DNA from: Verrucomicrobiota bacterium
GTDB taxonomy: Bacteria > Verrucomicrobiota > Verrucomicrobiia > Opitutales > UBA953
Assembly: GCA_004293385.1 (NCBI GenBank)
Contig: RDYO01000113.1
Location: forward strand, 1-6,766
DNA length: 6,766 nt
Direction of reading: 5' to 3'
The notes under the pieces were generated by a model. The model did not search any database, had not been told where the DNA came from, and saw only the letters and a list, made by a program, of their open reading frames with translations. Shown in pieces: positions 1 to 5,939 of this stretch. A program made the translations under genes and the position numbers. Each line of letters opens with the position of its first letter. Positions within the stretch are counted from its first letter, which is position 1.

Positions 1-489
1 GGCGGCCTGGCCGAGCACGATCGCCGAGCCCCATTCGAAGATCTCGTAGGCCGCGCTAAAAGCGCCGGCGAAGCAGACGCCAGCCCAGGCGGTCAGACTC
101 ACGGCGCCGGCCGCCGGCCCGCGGAGCAGCCATTCGCGGATCATCAACGCCGGGACGACGCCCTGCATGAGGTGACCCAGTCGGTCGTAAGGATTACGCG
201 TCTGCCCCAGCCACTCGGCCACCCACGCTCCGGCCGGCACTTCGGCATAGGTATAGTGGGCCCCGACGATCAAGACGATCGCATGGAAGAACATCCAACG
301 ACCGAGAAACACGCTCGGCGTCCAATCGAGGCGCCAGGCGGCGCCGGCGATGAGGAAGACAGGCAGGACCTCGAGCATCCAGATCACGTGGTCGCGGGCG
401 CCCCAGGCGGATAAGAGACCCAGGACGGACGCGAGCACGGCGAGCCAGCGGAACTGGCGACGGGCGGACTGGAGGTTCAGATCGACCAT
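1..489 (-). CDS. YjdF/DUF2238-like integral membrane protein (partial, C-terminus beyond the left edge)
   Basis: The reading frame opens with ATG at 489 and stays open for 163 codons to the left edge, so the C-terminus is missing. I recognise the DUF2238 (E. coli YjdF-like) family, whose members are inner-membrane proteins of about 200 residues with no established function. What is visible is a very hydrophobic protein with about five membrane segments, near residues 14-30, 34-52, 60-77, 104-122 and 127-160. The family-type motifs are GAHYTY (76-81) followed by EVP, RNPYDRLGH (98-106), and YEIFEW (148-153). These give a conserved set of His, Tyr, Asp, Arg and Glu residues next to membrane segments. 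The start lies inside the last codons of the oxidoreductase gene (13-base overlap, different frame), which suggests translational coupling. I see no clear Shine-Dalgarno sequence. The family assignment is from memory of motifs, and the function is unknown. Confidence 0.82.
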   Translation of the reverse strand, partial: MVDLNLQSARRQFRWLAVLASVLGLLSAWGARDHVIWMLEVLPVFLIAGAAWRLDWTPSVFLGRWMFFHAIVLIVGAHYTYAEVPAGAWVAEWLGQTRNPYDRLGHLMQGVVPALMIREWLLRGPAAGAVSLTAWAGVCFAGAFSAAYEIFEWGSAIVLGQAA

Positions 490-1763
490 GTGCCGCGTAG
501 CGCGGGCGAGTGGAGTTGGTTGGCCTGGTCGTCACCGACGAAGCCGGAGCCGTCGGCCTTGAAGTTCAGCTTGCGGCCCAGCCGGACGCTGAGGGCGGCG
601 AGATTGACGAGCGTCGAACTGCGGAAGGCCTCGTTGACGCCGTAGCCGAACGGACGCTTCTCCCGCGCGCAGGCGTCGAAATCGTCTTCCTGATATTCCG
701 GCAGCGGGAATTCGGCGGCCTTGACGAGGAGCTCGGGACGGCTGCAGCGCATGCCGGCGAAGAGCTTGCCGTTCGGTCCTTCGAGGAAGGGGTTCTCAGG
801 ATTACGTTCGGCGAGCTCGGATTCGAGGATGATGCGCGTGCCGTCCTTGTAAGTGAGGGTGACGGTCTTCCAGACGCCGCAAGCCATGGCGTCCTGGGCG
901 GGAGCGTCGCACTCGACGGAGACGGGCGACTCGCCGTCCTTGCCGAGGAAATACTGCACGGGATCGAGGAAGTGCTGGCCCATGTCACCGAGGCCGCCTT
1001 GGTCGAAGTTCCAATAACCGCGGAAGGAACCGTGGCAGCGGTGCGGGTGGTAAGGGATGAGCTGCGAGGGTCCGCAGTACATGTCCCAGTTCAGGTGCGC
1101 CGGGACGGGCTCCGGCTTGAGGTCCGGCTTGCCGGTCCAGAGGTTCACCTTCCACTGGATGCCGCCGACCGGGGCGAGGCGCACCGTCAGCGGGCCGCCG
1201 AGGACGCCGCTCGCGACGACGCGGCGGATCTCCCGGGCCGGGCCGACGCCGTAATAATTGGTACGATTGAGACGGAACCAGGTGTTCACGCGGAACGGCA
1301 CGCCGGTCTGCTGCACGACGCGGCTGAGGGCGATGCCCTCGCCGATGGTACGGGTCAGCGGCTTCTCGCACCAGACGGCCTTGCCGCGGCGGGCAGCCAT
1401 GGCGGCGATGACGCCGTGCCAATGCGGGGGAGTGCAGACGTGCACGACGTCGGCGTCCGGCAAGGCGATGACCTCGCGGAAATCCTCGGCCGTCATCGGC
1501 GTGCCGCCACCCGACTGCTTGATACGCTCCAGCTTCTTCTGGACGCGCTGAGCATCGACGTCACAGATGCCGACGATGCGGTTCTTACCCGTCATGCGCG
1601 GCTCGGAGTGCATGGAGGAGATGCCGCCGCAGCCGACGATGACGTGGTTCAGGGTCTCGCTGGGCGGGACAAAGCCACGGCCGAGGACGTGCCGGGGGAT
1701 GATCGTGAAGCCAAGGGCGGCGACGGCGGCCTTACGGAGAAATGAACGACGGGGTAATCGCAT
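477..1763 (-). CDS. Gfo/Idh/MocA family oxidoreductase with twin-arginine signal
   Basis: This is a probable NAD(P)-dependent sugar or polyol dehydrogenase of 428 residues. The N-terminus carries a Tat-type signal: PRRSFLRK at residues 4-11, then a short hydrophobic stretch to about residue 23, so export to the periplasm as a folded protein is likely. The Rossmann domain begins near residue 39 with VIVGCGGI (41-48), and D68 lies at the end of the second strand. EKP at 133-135 is the family's conserved motif, with K134 the likely catalytic lysine. GDMGQHFLD (259-267) supplies the Asp-x3-His pair (D260, H264) found in inositol-dehydrogenase-type enzymes. The C-terminal part resembles the bacterial-type C-terminal domain of these proteins. 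Such Tat-signal paralogues are abundant in Planctomycetota and Verrucomicrobiota, usually with unknown substrates, and no neighbour here suggests one. The ATG at 1763 puts the RR motif four residues from the N-terminus. No strong Shine-Dalgarno sequence precedes it. Confidence 0.95.
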   Translation of the reverse strand: MRLPRRSFLRKAAVAALGFTIIPRHVLGRGFVPPSETLNHVIVGCGGISSMHSEPRMTGKNRIVGICDVDAQRVQKKLERIKQSGGGTPMTAEDFREVIALPDADVVHVCTPPHWHGVIAAMAARRGKAVWCEKPLTRTIGEGIALSRVVQQTGVPFRVNTWFRLNRTNYYGVGPAREIRRVVASGVLGGPLTVRLAPVGGIQWKVNLWTGKPDLKPEPVPAHLNWDMYCGPSQLIPYHPHRCHGSFRGYWNFDQGGLGDMGQHFLDPVQYFLGKDGESPVSVECDAPAQDAMACGVWKTVTLTYKDGTRIILESELAERNPENPFLEGPNGKLFAGMRCSRPELLVKAAEFPLPEYQEDDFDACAREKRPFGYGVNEAFRSSTLVNLAALSVRLGRKLNFKADGSGFVGDDQANQLHSPALRGTWSI

Positions 1764-1904
1764 ACGGGGAGATATGAGGACAAAAGACCCCGTTCAATCC
1801 TGATAGTTCCGCCCAAGCGGGAGGCAGTGGCTTATATGGCAAGATTCCGCCGTTAAAATTCGCCGCCGTTTTGCTTTCACCCGCGTTGCTTACTCCTTGT
1901 GGGC
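1764..1904. promoter_or_regulatory. Divergent intergenic region with putative promoters
   Basis: This gap separates two divergently read genes and must hold at least the promoter for each transcript. The AT-richest part is 1831-1860. For the rightward gene, TAAAAT at 1854-1859 is a fair -10 candidate, but its matching -35 (near 1831-1836) is weak. For the leftward gene, TATAAG on the minus strand (1836-1831) could be a -10, with TTTAAC (1857-1852) a loose -35 at a short 15-base spacing. The two candidate promoters would overlap. An exact 8-base direct repeat, CCGCCGTT, occurs at 1847-1854 and 1863-1870, flanking and touching the rightward -10. A small hairpin, CCGC-CCAA-GCGG, lies at 1809-1820. 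All of this was judged by eye and sigma-factor preference is unknown, so the individual boxes are tentative. Confidence 0.4.
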
Positions 1905-3137
1905 ATGCCGCTCTCTTTGCCGCCCATCGACCGCGCCTCTGATGAGACCGCGCGCCTGCAGGGAGCCATCGCCCAGACCGCCGGGGTGCCGTTCTATGAT
2001 TCCGGACATTGGCAGACGGCCTTCGCCGATCGCTCGGCTCAGCTCGCCGACCTGCCCCGCATCACGAAGAGCCAGCTACGCGAACATTCACCCGAAGGCT
2101 TTCTGCCGGCCGGGCTGACCGTCGAATCGCTCCTCACCCGCGGCCTGATCGAAGAAGAGAGCACCTCCGGCACCTCCGGCGCCAGCGTGCGCGTGGTGTT
2201 CGGCAAGACCTGGTGGGCCGAACAGGAGCTCCGCGCCCTGCTCCGAAACCCTTTCCTAGCCGAGTGCTTCGGCGAACGGACCAGCCTTCATCGCGCCGTC
2301 CTCACGACGCCGGGTTGCAGCGGCGTCAGCTGCTATAACCGCTGGCTCAACCTCGAACAGCGCACCCTCGGCGACAGCCGCTACGTCAATCAGACGCGCA
2401 TCCCCTTCAGCCTCGGCGACGAAAAGCTCGCCGTCATGGCCGATGAAGTCGCGGCCTGGGAGCCCGCCTTCCTCGACGTCGACCCGGTACACGGCGCTTG
2501 GTTCGCCCTGCATTGCGAGCGCCACGGCCGACGCTTCCCTTCCCTGCGCTTCATCCTGACGAGCTACGAATTCACCAGCGTCACGCACCGTGCGATCATG
2601 GAGCGCGTCTTCGGCGTACCGGTGATCGACCTCTACGGCTCCAGCGAGACCGGCCACCTGCTCGTCCAGACGGACGGAATCATGCGCCCGAGCCCGGACA
2701 CGGCGCTCCTGGAATCCACCGCGATGGCCGGCGTCGGCGAACTCCTCGTCACGACCCTCACCAACCCTTACCTGCCTTTGGTACGCTACGAGATCGGCGA
2801 TTACGTCGAACGTGTCGCCGGTGGCTATCTCGTGCACGGACGCAAGCGCGACGCCCTCCGTGGCGCCGACGGCCGCATCCTCACGACCCGCCAGGTGGAC
2901 GCGGCCTTCAGCGGACTCCGCGGCATCGCCCATTACCAGCTTCGCCAACGGACGGATGGCTCTGCCCACCTCAGCCTCCTCCCTGAACAAGTCGGCGACG
3001 GTTTGGCTTCGGTCCAAGCCACGCTTGGCGGGCGCCTCTCCCTCCTCTTGGGGAGCCCCGTCACGAGCGAATCGGTCGGACTCCTCACCCCGGAAGACTC
3101 GGGTAAATTCCGCCTGACGGTCAGAGAGTCGGCCTGA
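1905..3137 (+). CDS. PaaK/F390-synthetase-like adenylate-forming enzyme (AMP-dependent acyl ligase)
   Basis: This is an ANL-superfamily enzyme related to phenylacetate-CoA ligase and coenzyme F390 synthetase. Such enzymes activate a carboxylate as acyl-AMP and usually pass it to a thiol. Numbered from ATG 1905 (410 residues), it has the family's N-terminal pattern PFY near 29-31 and LPRITKSQLREHSPEGF near 50-66. It also has the phosphate-binding loop STSGTSG (86-92), YGSSETG (244-250), RYEIGDY (294-300) and the hinge region HGRKRD (311-316). A C-terminal SGKFR contains K401, which could be the adenylation lysine. Length is slightly under the usual 430 or so residues. A GTG two codons upstream (1899) is an equally readable start; ATG was preferred, and neither has a clear Shine-Dalgarno sequence. 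The gene is divergent from the oxidoreductase and 80 bases ahead of the aminotransferase. No phenylacetate genes, carrier protein or thioesterase lie nearby, so the substrate is unknown. The family call is firm but the exact reaction is not. Confidence 0.86.
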   Translation: MPLSLPPIDRASDETARLQGAIAQTAGVPFYDSGHWQTAFADRSAQLADLPRITKSQLREHSPEGFLPAGLTVESLLTRGLIEEESTSGTSGASVRVVFGKTWWAEQELRALLRNPFLAECFGERTSLHRAVLTTPGCSGVSCYNRWLNLEQRTLGDSRYVNQTRIPFSLGDEKLAVMADEVAAWEPAFLDVDPVHGAWFALHCERHGRRFPSLRFILTSYEFTSVTHRAIMERVFGVPVIDLYGSSETGHLLVQTDGIMRPSPDTALLESTAMAGVGELLVTTLTNPYLPLVRYEIGDYVERVAGGYLVHGRKRDALRGADGRILTTRQVDAAFSGLRGIAHYQLRQRTDGSAHLSLLPEQVGDGLASVQATLGGRLSLLLGSPVTSESVGLLTPEDSGKFRLTVRESA

Positions 3138-3182
3138 ACAGGCAGATTGCCGCCGGAAAAGGGGCTTTCGGGCTGGAAAAAC

Positions 3183-3217
3183 CCCACCTAACCCCCCAAG
3201 GTGGGATTTTCACCACC
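3183..3217 (+). promoter_or_regulatory. Overlapping inverted repeats in the aminotransferase leader (possible terminator or RBS-masking hairpin)
   Basis: A perfect 7-base inverted repeat, CCCACCT (3183-3189) with AGGTGGG (3199-3205), encloses a 9-base loop and is followed by ATTTTC. The right arm contains AGGTG, the only Shine-Dalgarno-like stretch ahead of the aminotransferase ATG at 3218, although it ends 14 bases from that ATG, farther than usual. The same right arm (GGTGG, 3200-3204) can instead pair with CCACC (3213-3217) directly before the start codon. The two folds exclude each other. The first could be a weak terminator for the upstream ligase gene, although its T-run is only four bases, or it could hide the ribosome site. 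The structure is seen in the sequence; the role is inferred. Confidence 0.35.
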
Positions 3218-4087
3218 ATGGAAGTCTACATCGACGGCAAGTTCTACCCCAAGGCCGAGGCCAAGATCTCCGTCTTCGACCATGGTTTCCTCTATGGTGA
3301 CGGCATCTTCGAAGGCATCCGCCTCTACCAAGGCTGCGTCTTCCGCCTCGACGAGCACCTCGAGCGCCTCGAGATGTCCGCCAAGGCCCTCTGCCTCGAG
3401 ATGCCCTGGACCCGCGCCGAGATCGCCGAGATCGTCTGCGAATCCTGCCGCCGCAACAACCTGACCGATGGCTACATCCGCCTCGTCGTCTCCCGCGGCT
3501 TCGGCGACCTGGGCCTCTCGCCCAAGAACTGCCCGAAGCCTTCGATCGTCTGCATCGCCGACACCATCAAGCTCTACCCCGAGGAACTCTACGCCACGGG
3601 CATGCGCATCATCACCGCGCCGACCCGCCGCATCAGCCCGGCCGCGCTGCCCCCGATGATCAAGTCGCTCAACTACCTGAACAACATCATGGCGAAGATG
3701 GAGGCCCAGCAGCACGGCTTCCACGAGTGCCTGATGCTCAACGAGCAGGGCTACGTCGCAGAGTGCAGCGGAGATAACGTCTTCCTGATCCACAAAGGCC
3801 GCCTGATCACCCCGGCCTCCCATGCCGGCGCGCTCGTGGGCATCACCCGCCAGGTCGCCCTCGAAGTCGCCGCCGCCCTCGGCATCCCGACCGTCGAGAC
3901 GAACATCACCCGCTACGACGTCTGGAACGCCGACGAATGCTTCCTGACGGGCACCGCCGCGGAAGTCATCCCGGTCATCGAAGTCGACGCCCGCAAGATC
4001 GGCACCGGCAAACCCGGCCCGCTGACCGCCCGCATCCTCGCCGAGTTCCGCAAGAAGGCTTCGCGCGAAGGCCAGATGATCCGCTGA
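3218..4087 (+). CDS. ilvE: Branched-chain amino acid aminotransferase (class IV, PLP-dependent)
   Basis: This enzyme would catalyse the last step of valine, leucine and isoleucine synthesis, and the first step of their breakdown, by moving an amino group between glutamate and branched-chain 2-oxoacids in the cytoplasm. The 289-residue protein is of normal length for bacterial IlvE. It begins YIDGKFYPKAEAKISVFDHG, then has the hallmark YGDGIFEGIR (26-35) and RLDEHLERLE (43-52). K149 in IKSLNYLNN (148-156) is the PLP-binding lysine. The class IV signature runs from E182 through N187 and F189 to T198 and GITR (208-211). TGTAAEVIPV (244-253) is typical of branched-chain enzymes rather than D-amino acid transaminase or aminodeoxychorismate lyase. 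The start is fixed by alignment with the family's N-terminus. It lies 22 bases before the first ABC gene, so shared transcription is likely. Substrate preference within class IV is inferred from motifs. Confidence 0.94.
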   Translation: MEVYIDGKFYPKAEAKISVFDHGFLYGDGIFEGIRLYQGCVFRLDEHLERLEMSAKALCLEMPWTRAEIAEIVCESCRRNNLTDGYIRLVVSRGFGDLGLSPKNCPKPSIVCIADTIKLYPEELYATGMRIITAPTRRISPAALPPMIKSLNYLNNIMAKMEAQQHGFHECLMLNEQGYVAECSGDNVFLIHKGRLITPASHAGALVGITRQVALEVAAALGIPTVETNITRYDVWNADECFLTGTAAEVIPVIEVDARKIGTGKPGPLTARILAEFRKKASREGQMIR

Positions 4088-4109
4088 GCCTGCCTGCGCC
4101 CAGACGCGC

Positions 4110-5939
4110 ATGCCCGCCGACCCCGCTCCTCCGACTCCCGACGCCCGTGACGCCACGCTGCGTCGGCTGTTGCGGATCGCCTGGTCGTACCGCGCGGACT
4201 GCCTCCAGCTCCTCGGACTGCAGCTCGCCGTCGTCTTCCTGACCGTCGCCGTCGTCGCGCTGGCCGGCGTCGGCATCGACTTCGTCCGTCACTGCGCCGA
4301 CCGCACCGTCCCCGCGCCGGCCCTGCCCTTCTTCGTCCCCGCCGACGCCACGGACAAGGCCGTCTTCATCTGGCTCGGCGCCGGCATCCTCGTCGCCGCG
4401 GTCCTGCGGGCGACCCTCGCCTTCGTCTTCGGCCTCGTCTCGGTCCGCTTCCTGCACGGACGCATCGTCGTCAACCTCCGCTCCCAGGTCTTCGCCAAGC
4501 TCCAGCAGCTGAGCTTCCGCTTCTTCGACTCCAACGCCAGCGGCTCGATCATCAACCGCGTCACTTCCGACGCGCATGCCATCCGGCTCTTCATCGAAGG
4601 CGTGGTGCTGCAGCTCGCCATCATCGCCCTGACCCTGGCCGCCTGCGCCGCCTACATGTTCCGCACCGACTGGCGGCTCACGCTGGCCTGCCTTTCGGTC
4701 CTGCCGTTCCAGGTCTGGTTCGCGATCCGCTTCTCCCGCAAGGTGCGCCCCGCCTACGAGGAGAACCGCGAGCTGATGGACCGCATGGTGCTCGGCTTCT
4801 CGGAGAACGTGCAGGGCATCCAGGTCGTCAAAGGCTTCGCCCTGGAGCCGCGCGTGCAGGGACGTTTCGCCGAATGGAGCGAGGCGATCCGCGTCCAGAA
4901 GCGTAAAGTCTTCAGCGAGGTCGCGCTGTTCTGGCCCGTCATCGACGCGCTCAACCGTCTTTCGATGGCCGTCCTCATCGGCTACGGCGGCTGGATGGTC
5001 GCGCGCGGCGAGCTCGCCCTCGGCACCGGCCTGGTCGCCTTCGCGGGCCTGCTGCAACAGTTCTCCGCCCAGGTGACGACGCTCGCCTCGGTCGTCGACA
5101 ACGCGCAGGTCTCCTTGGCGGGCGCCAAACGCATCTTCGAGATCCTGGACACCGACCCGGGCGTCGAAACCGAGGCCGGGGCGAGTTCCCCGGGCCGCTT
5201 CGTCGGTCGCGTGGCCTTCGAAAACGTCAGCTTCGAGTTCCAGGACAACGCCACGGTGCTCCGCGACCTCTCGTTCGTCGCCGAGCCCGGCCAGCGCATC
5301 GCCATCGCCGGCGCGACGGGCGCAGGCAAGTCCGCCCTGCTCTCGCTCATCCCCCGCTTCTACGACCCTCGCTCCGGGCGCGTCACGTTGGACGGGCACG
5401 ACATCCGCCGCCTGCCGCTGCCCGAACTCCGCCGTCAGGTCGGGATGGTCTTCCAGGAGAACTTCCTGTTCTCCAACACGATCGCGGCGAACATCGCTTT
5501 CGGGCATCCCGAAGCCACGCAGGAACGCATCGAACGGGCCGCGCGTATCGCCGGCGCCCATGACTTCATCACGGCGCTGCCCGAGGGCTACGAGACCTTC
5601 CTCGGCGAAGGCGGCGTGAACCTTTCCGGCGGCCAGCGCCAACGCATCGCCATCGCCCGCGCCCTGCTGCTCGAACCGACGGTGCTCCTCCTCGACGACC
5701 CGACCTCGGCCATCGACCCGGAGACCGAGAAGGAGATCATGGAGGCGATGGAATCCGCGATGGCCGGCCGCACGACCTTCATCGTCGCGCATCGCCTGAG
5801 CACGCTCCGCCGGGCCGACCTCATCCTCGTCCTCGACCGCGGCCGCCTCACGCAGGTCGGCACGCACGCCCAGCTGATGGCGGAAGACGGCCACTATCGT
5901 CGGGCGATCCTCGTCCAATCCGAAGGAGCCCCCGCATGA
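4110..5939 (+). CDS. ABC exporter half-transporter with degenerate Walker B (permease-ATPase fusion)
   Basis: This is a complete 609-residue MsbA/multidrug-type half-transporter, with a membrane domain fused to an ATPase domain in the inner membrane. Six membrane segments are visible near residues 33-55, 85-109, 164-184, 188-207, 272-293 and 302-321, with a roughly 25-residue external loop after the first. The coupling regions FFDSNASGSIINRVTSD (138-154) and ENVQGIQVVKGFALE (232-246) are typical. The ATPase domain starts near 366. It has Walker A GATGAGKS (401-408), Q-loop Q449, signature LSGGQ (505-509), Walker B VLLLDD (525-530), D-loop SAID (533-536) and H-loop H561. Position 530, normally the catalytic Glu, is Asp, the pattern seen in the degenerate half of heterodimeric exporters such as TM287/288 and BmrCD. 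The stop overlaps the next ABC gene's start by 4 bases, so the two probably form one transporter. The cargo (lipid, drug or peptide) cannot be told. No clear Shine-Dalgarno sequence precedes the ATG. Confidence 0.95.
   Translation: MPADPAPPTPDARDATLRRLLRIAWSYRADCLQLLGLQLAVVFLTVAVVALAGVGIDFVRHCADRTVPAPALPFFVPADATDKAVFIWLGAGILVAAVLRATLAFVFGLVSVRFLHGRIVVNLRSQVFAKLQQLSFRFFDSNASGSIINRVTSDAHAIRLFIEGVVLQLAIIALTLAACAAYMFRTDWRLTLACLSVLPFQVWFAIRFSRKVRPAYEENRELMDRMVLGFSENVQGIQVVKGFALEPRVQGRFAEWSEAIRVQKRKVFSEVALFWPVIDALNRLSMAVLIGYGGWMVARGELALGTGLVAFAGLLQQFSAQVTTLASVVDNAQVSLAGAKRIFEILDTDPGVETEAGASSPGRFVGRVAFENVSFEFQDNATVLRDLSFVAEPGQRIAIAGATGAGKSALLSLIPRFYDPRSGRVTLDGHDIRRLPLPELRRQVGMVFQENFLFSNTIAANIAFGHPEATQERIERAARIAGAHDFITALPEGYETFLGEGGVNLSGGQRQRIAIARALLLEPTVLLLDDPTSAIDPETEKEIMEAMESAMAGRTTFIVAHRLSTLRRADLILVLDRGRLTQVGTHAQLMAEDGHYRRAILVQSEGAPA
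5923..5928 (+). promoter_or_regulatory. Shine-Dalgarno site of the second ABC gene
   Basis: AAGGAG lies 7 bases before the ATG at 5936, inside the last codons of the preceding ABC gene. It is the only strong ribosome binding site I see in the window. It fixes the start of the second half-transporter at the ATGA overlap and supports coupled translation of the pair. Confidence 0.7.

Noticed and set aside
510..1745. A 411-codon open frame antisense to the oxidoreductase gene
   Set aside because: It has no recognisable domain, a composition skewed to Ala, Asp, Glu, Gly and Val, and complete overlap with a gene bearing clear Gfo/Idh motifs. It is a GC-bias shadow.
2256..3017. A 253-codon open frame antisense to the ligase gene
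   Set aside because: It has no domain and a shadow-type composition, while the plus strand has intact PaaK-like motifs.
3357..3401. CTCGAG three times within about 45 bases of the aminotransferase gene
   Set aside because: These are Leu-Glu codon pairs in the conserved RLDEHLERLE region and just after it, caused by strong preference for CTC and GAG. They are not a functional repeat.
3188..4276. A 362-codon open frame antisense to the aminotransferase gene
   Set aside because: It is Asp/Glu/Ala/Gly-rich with no motif and is entirely explained by codon bias of the aminotransferase on the other strand.
3975..5918. A 647-codon open frame antisense to the first ABC gene
   Set aside because: Its product is a low-complexity run of Asp, Glu, Arg, Gly and Ala typical of the antisense of GC-rich coding DNA. 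The opposite strand has unmistakable ABC transporter motifs.
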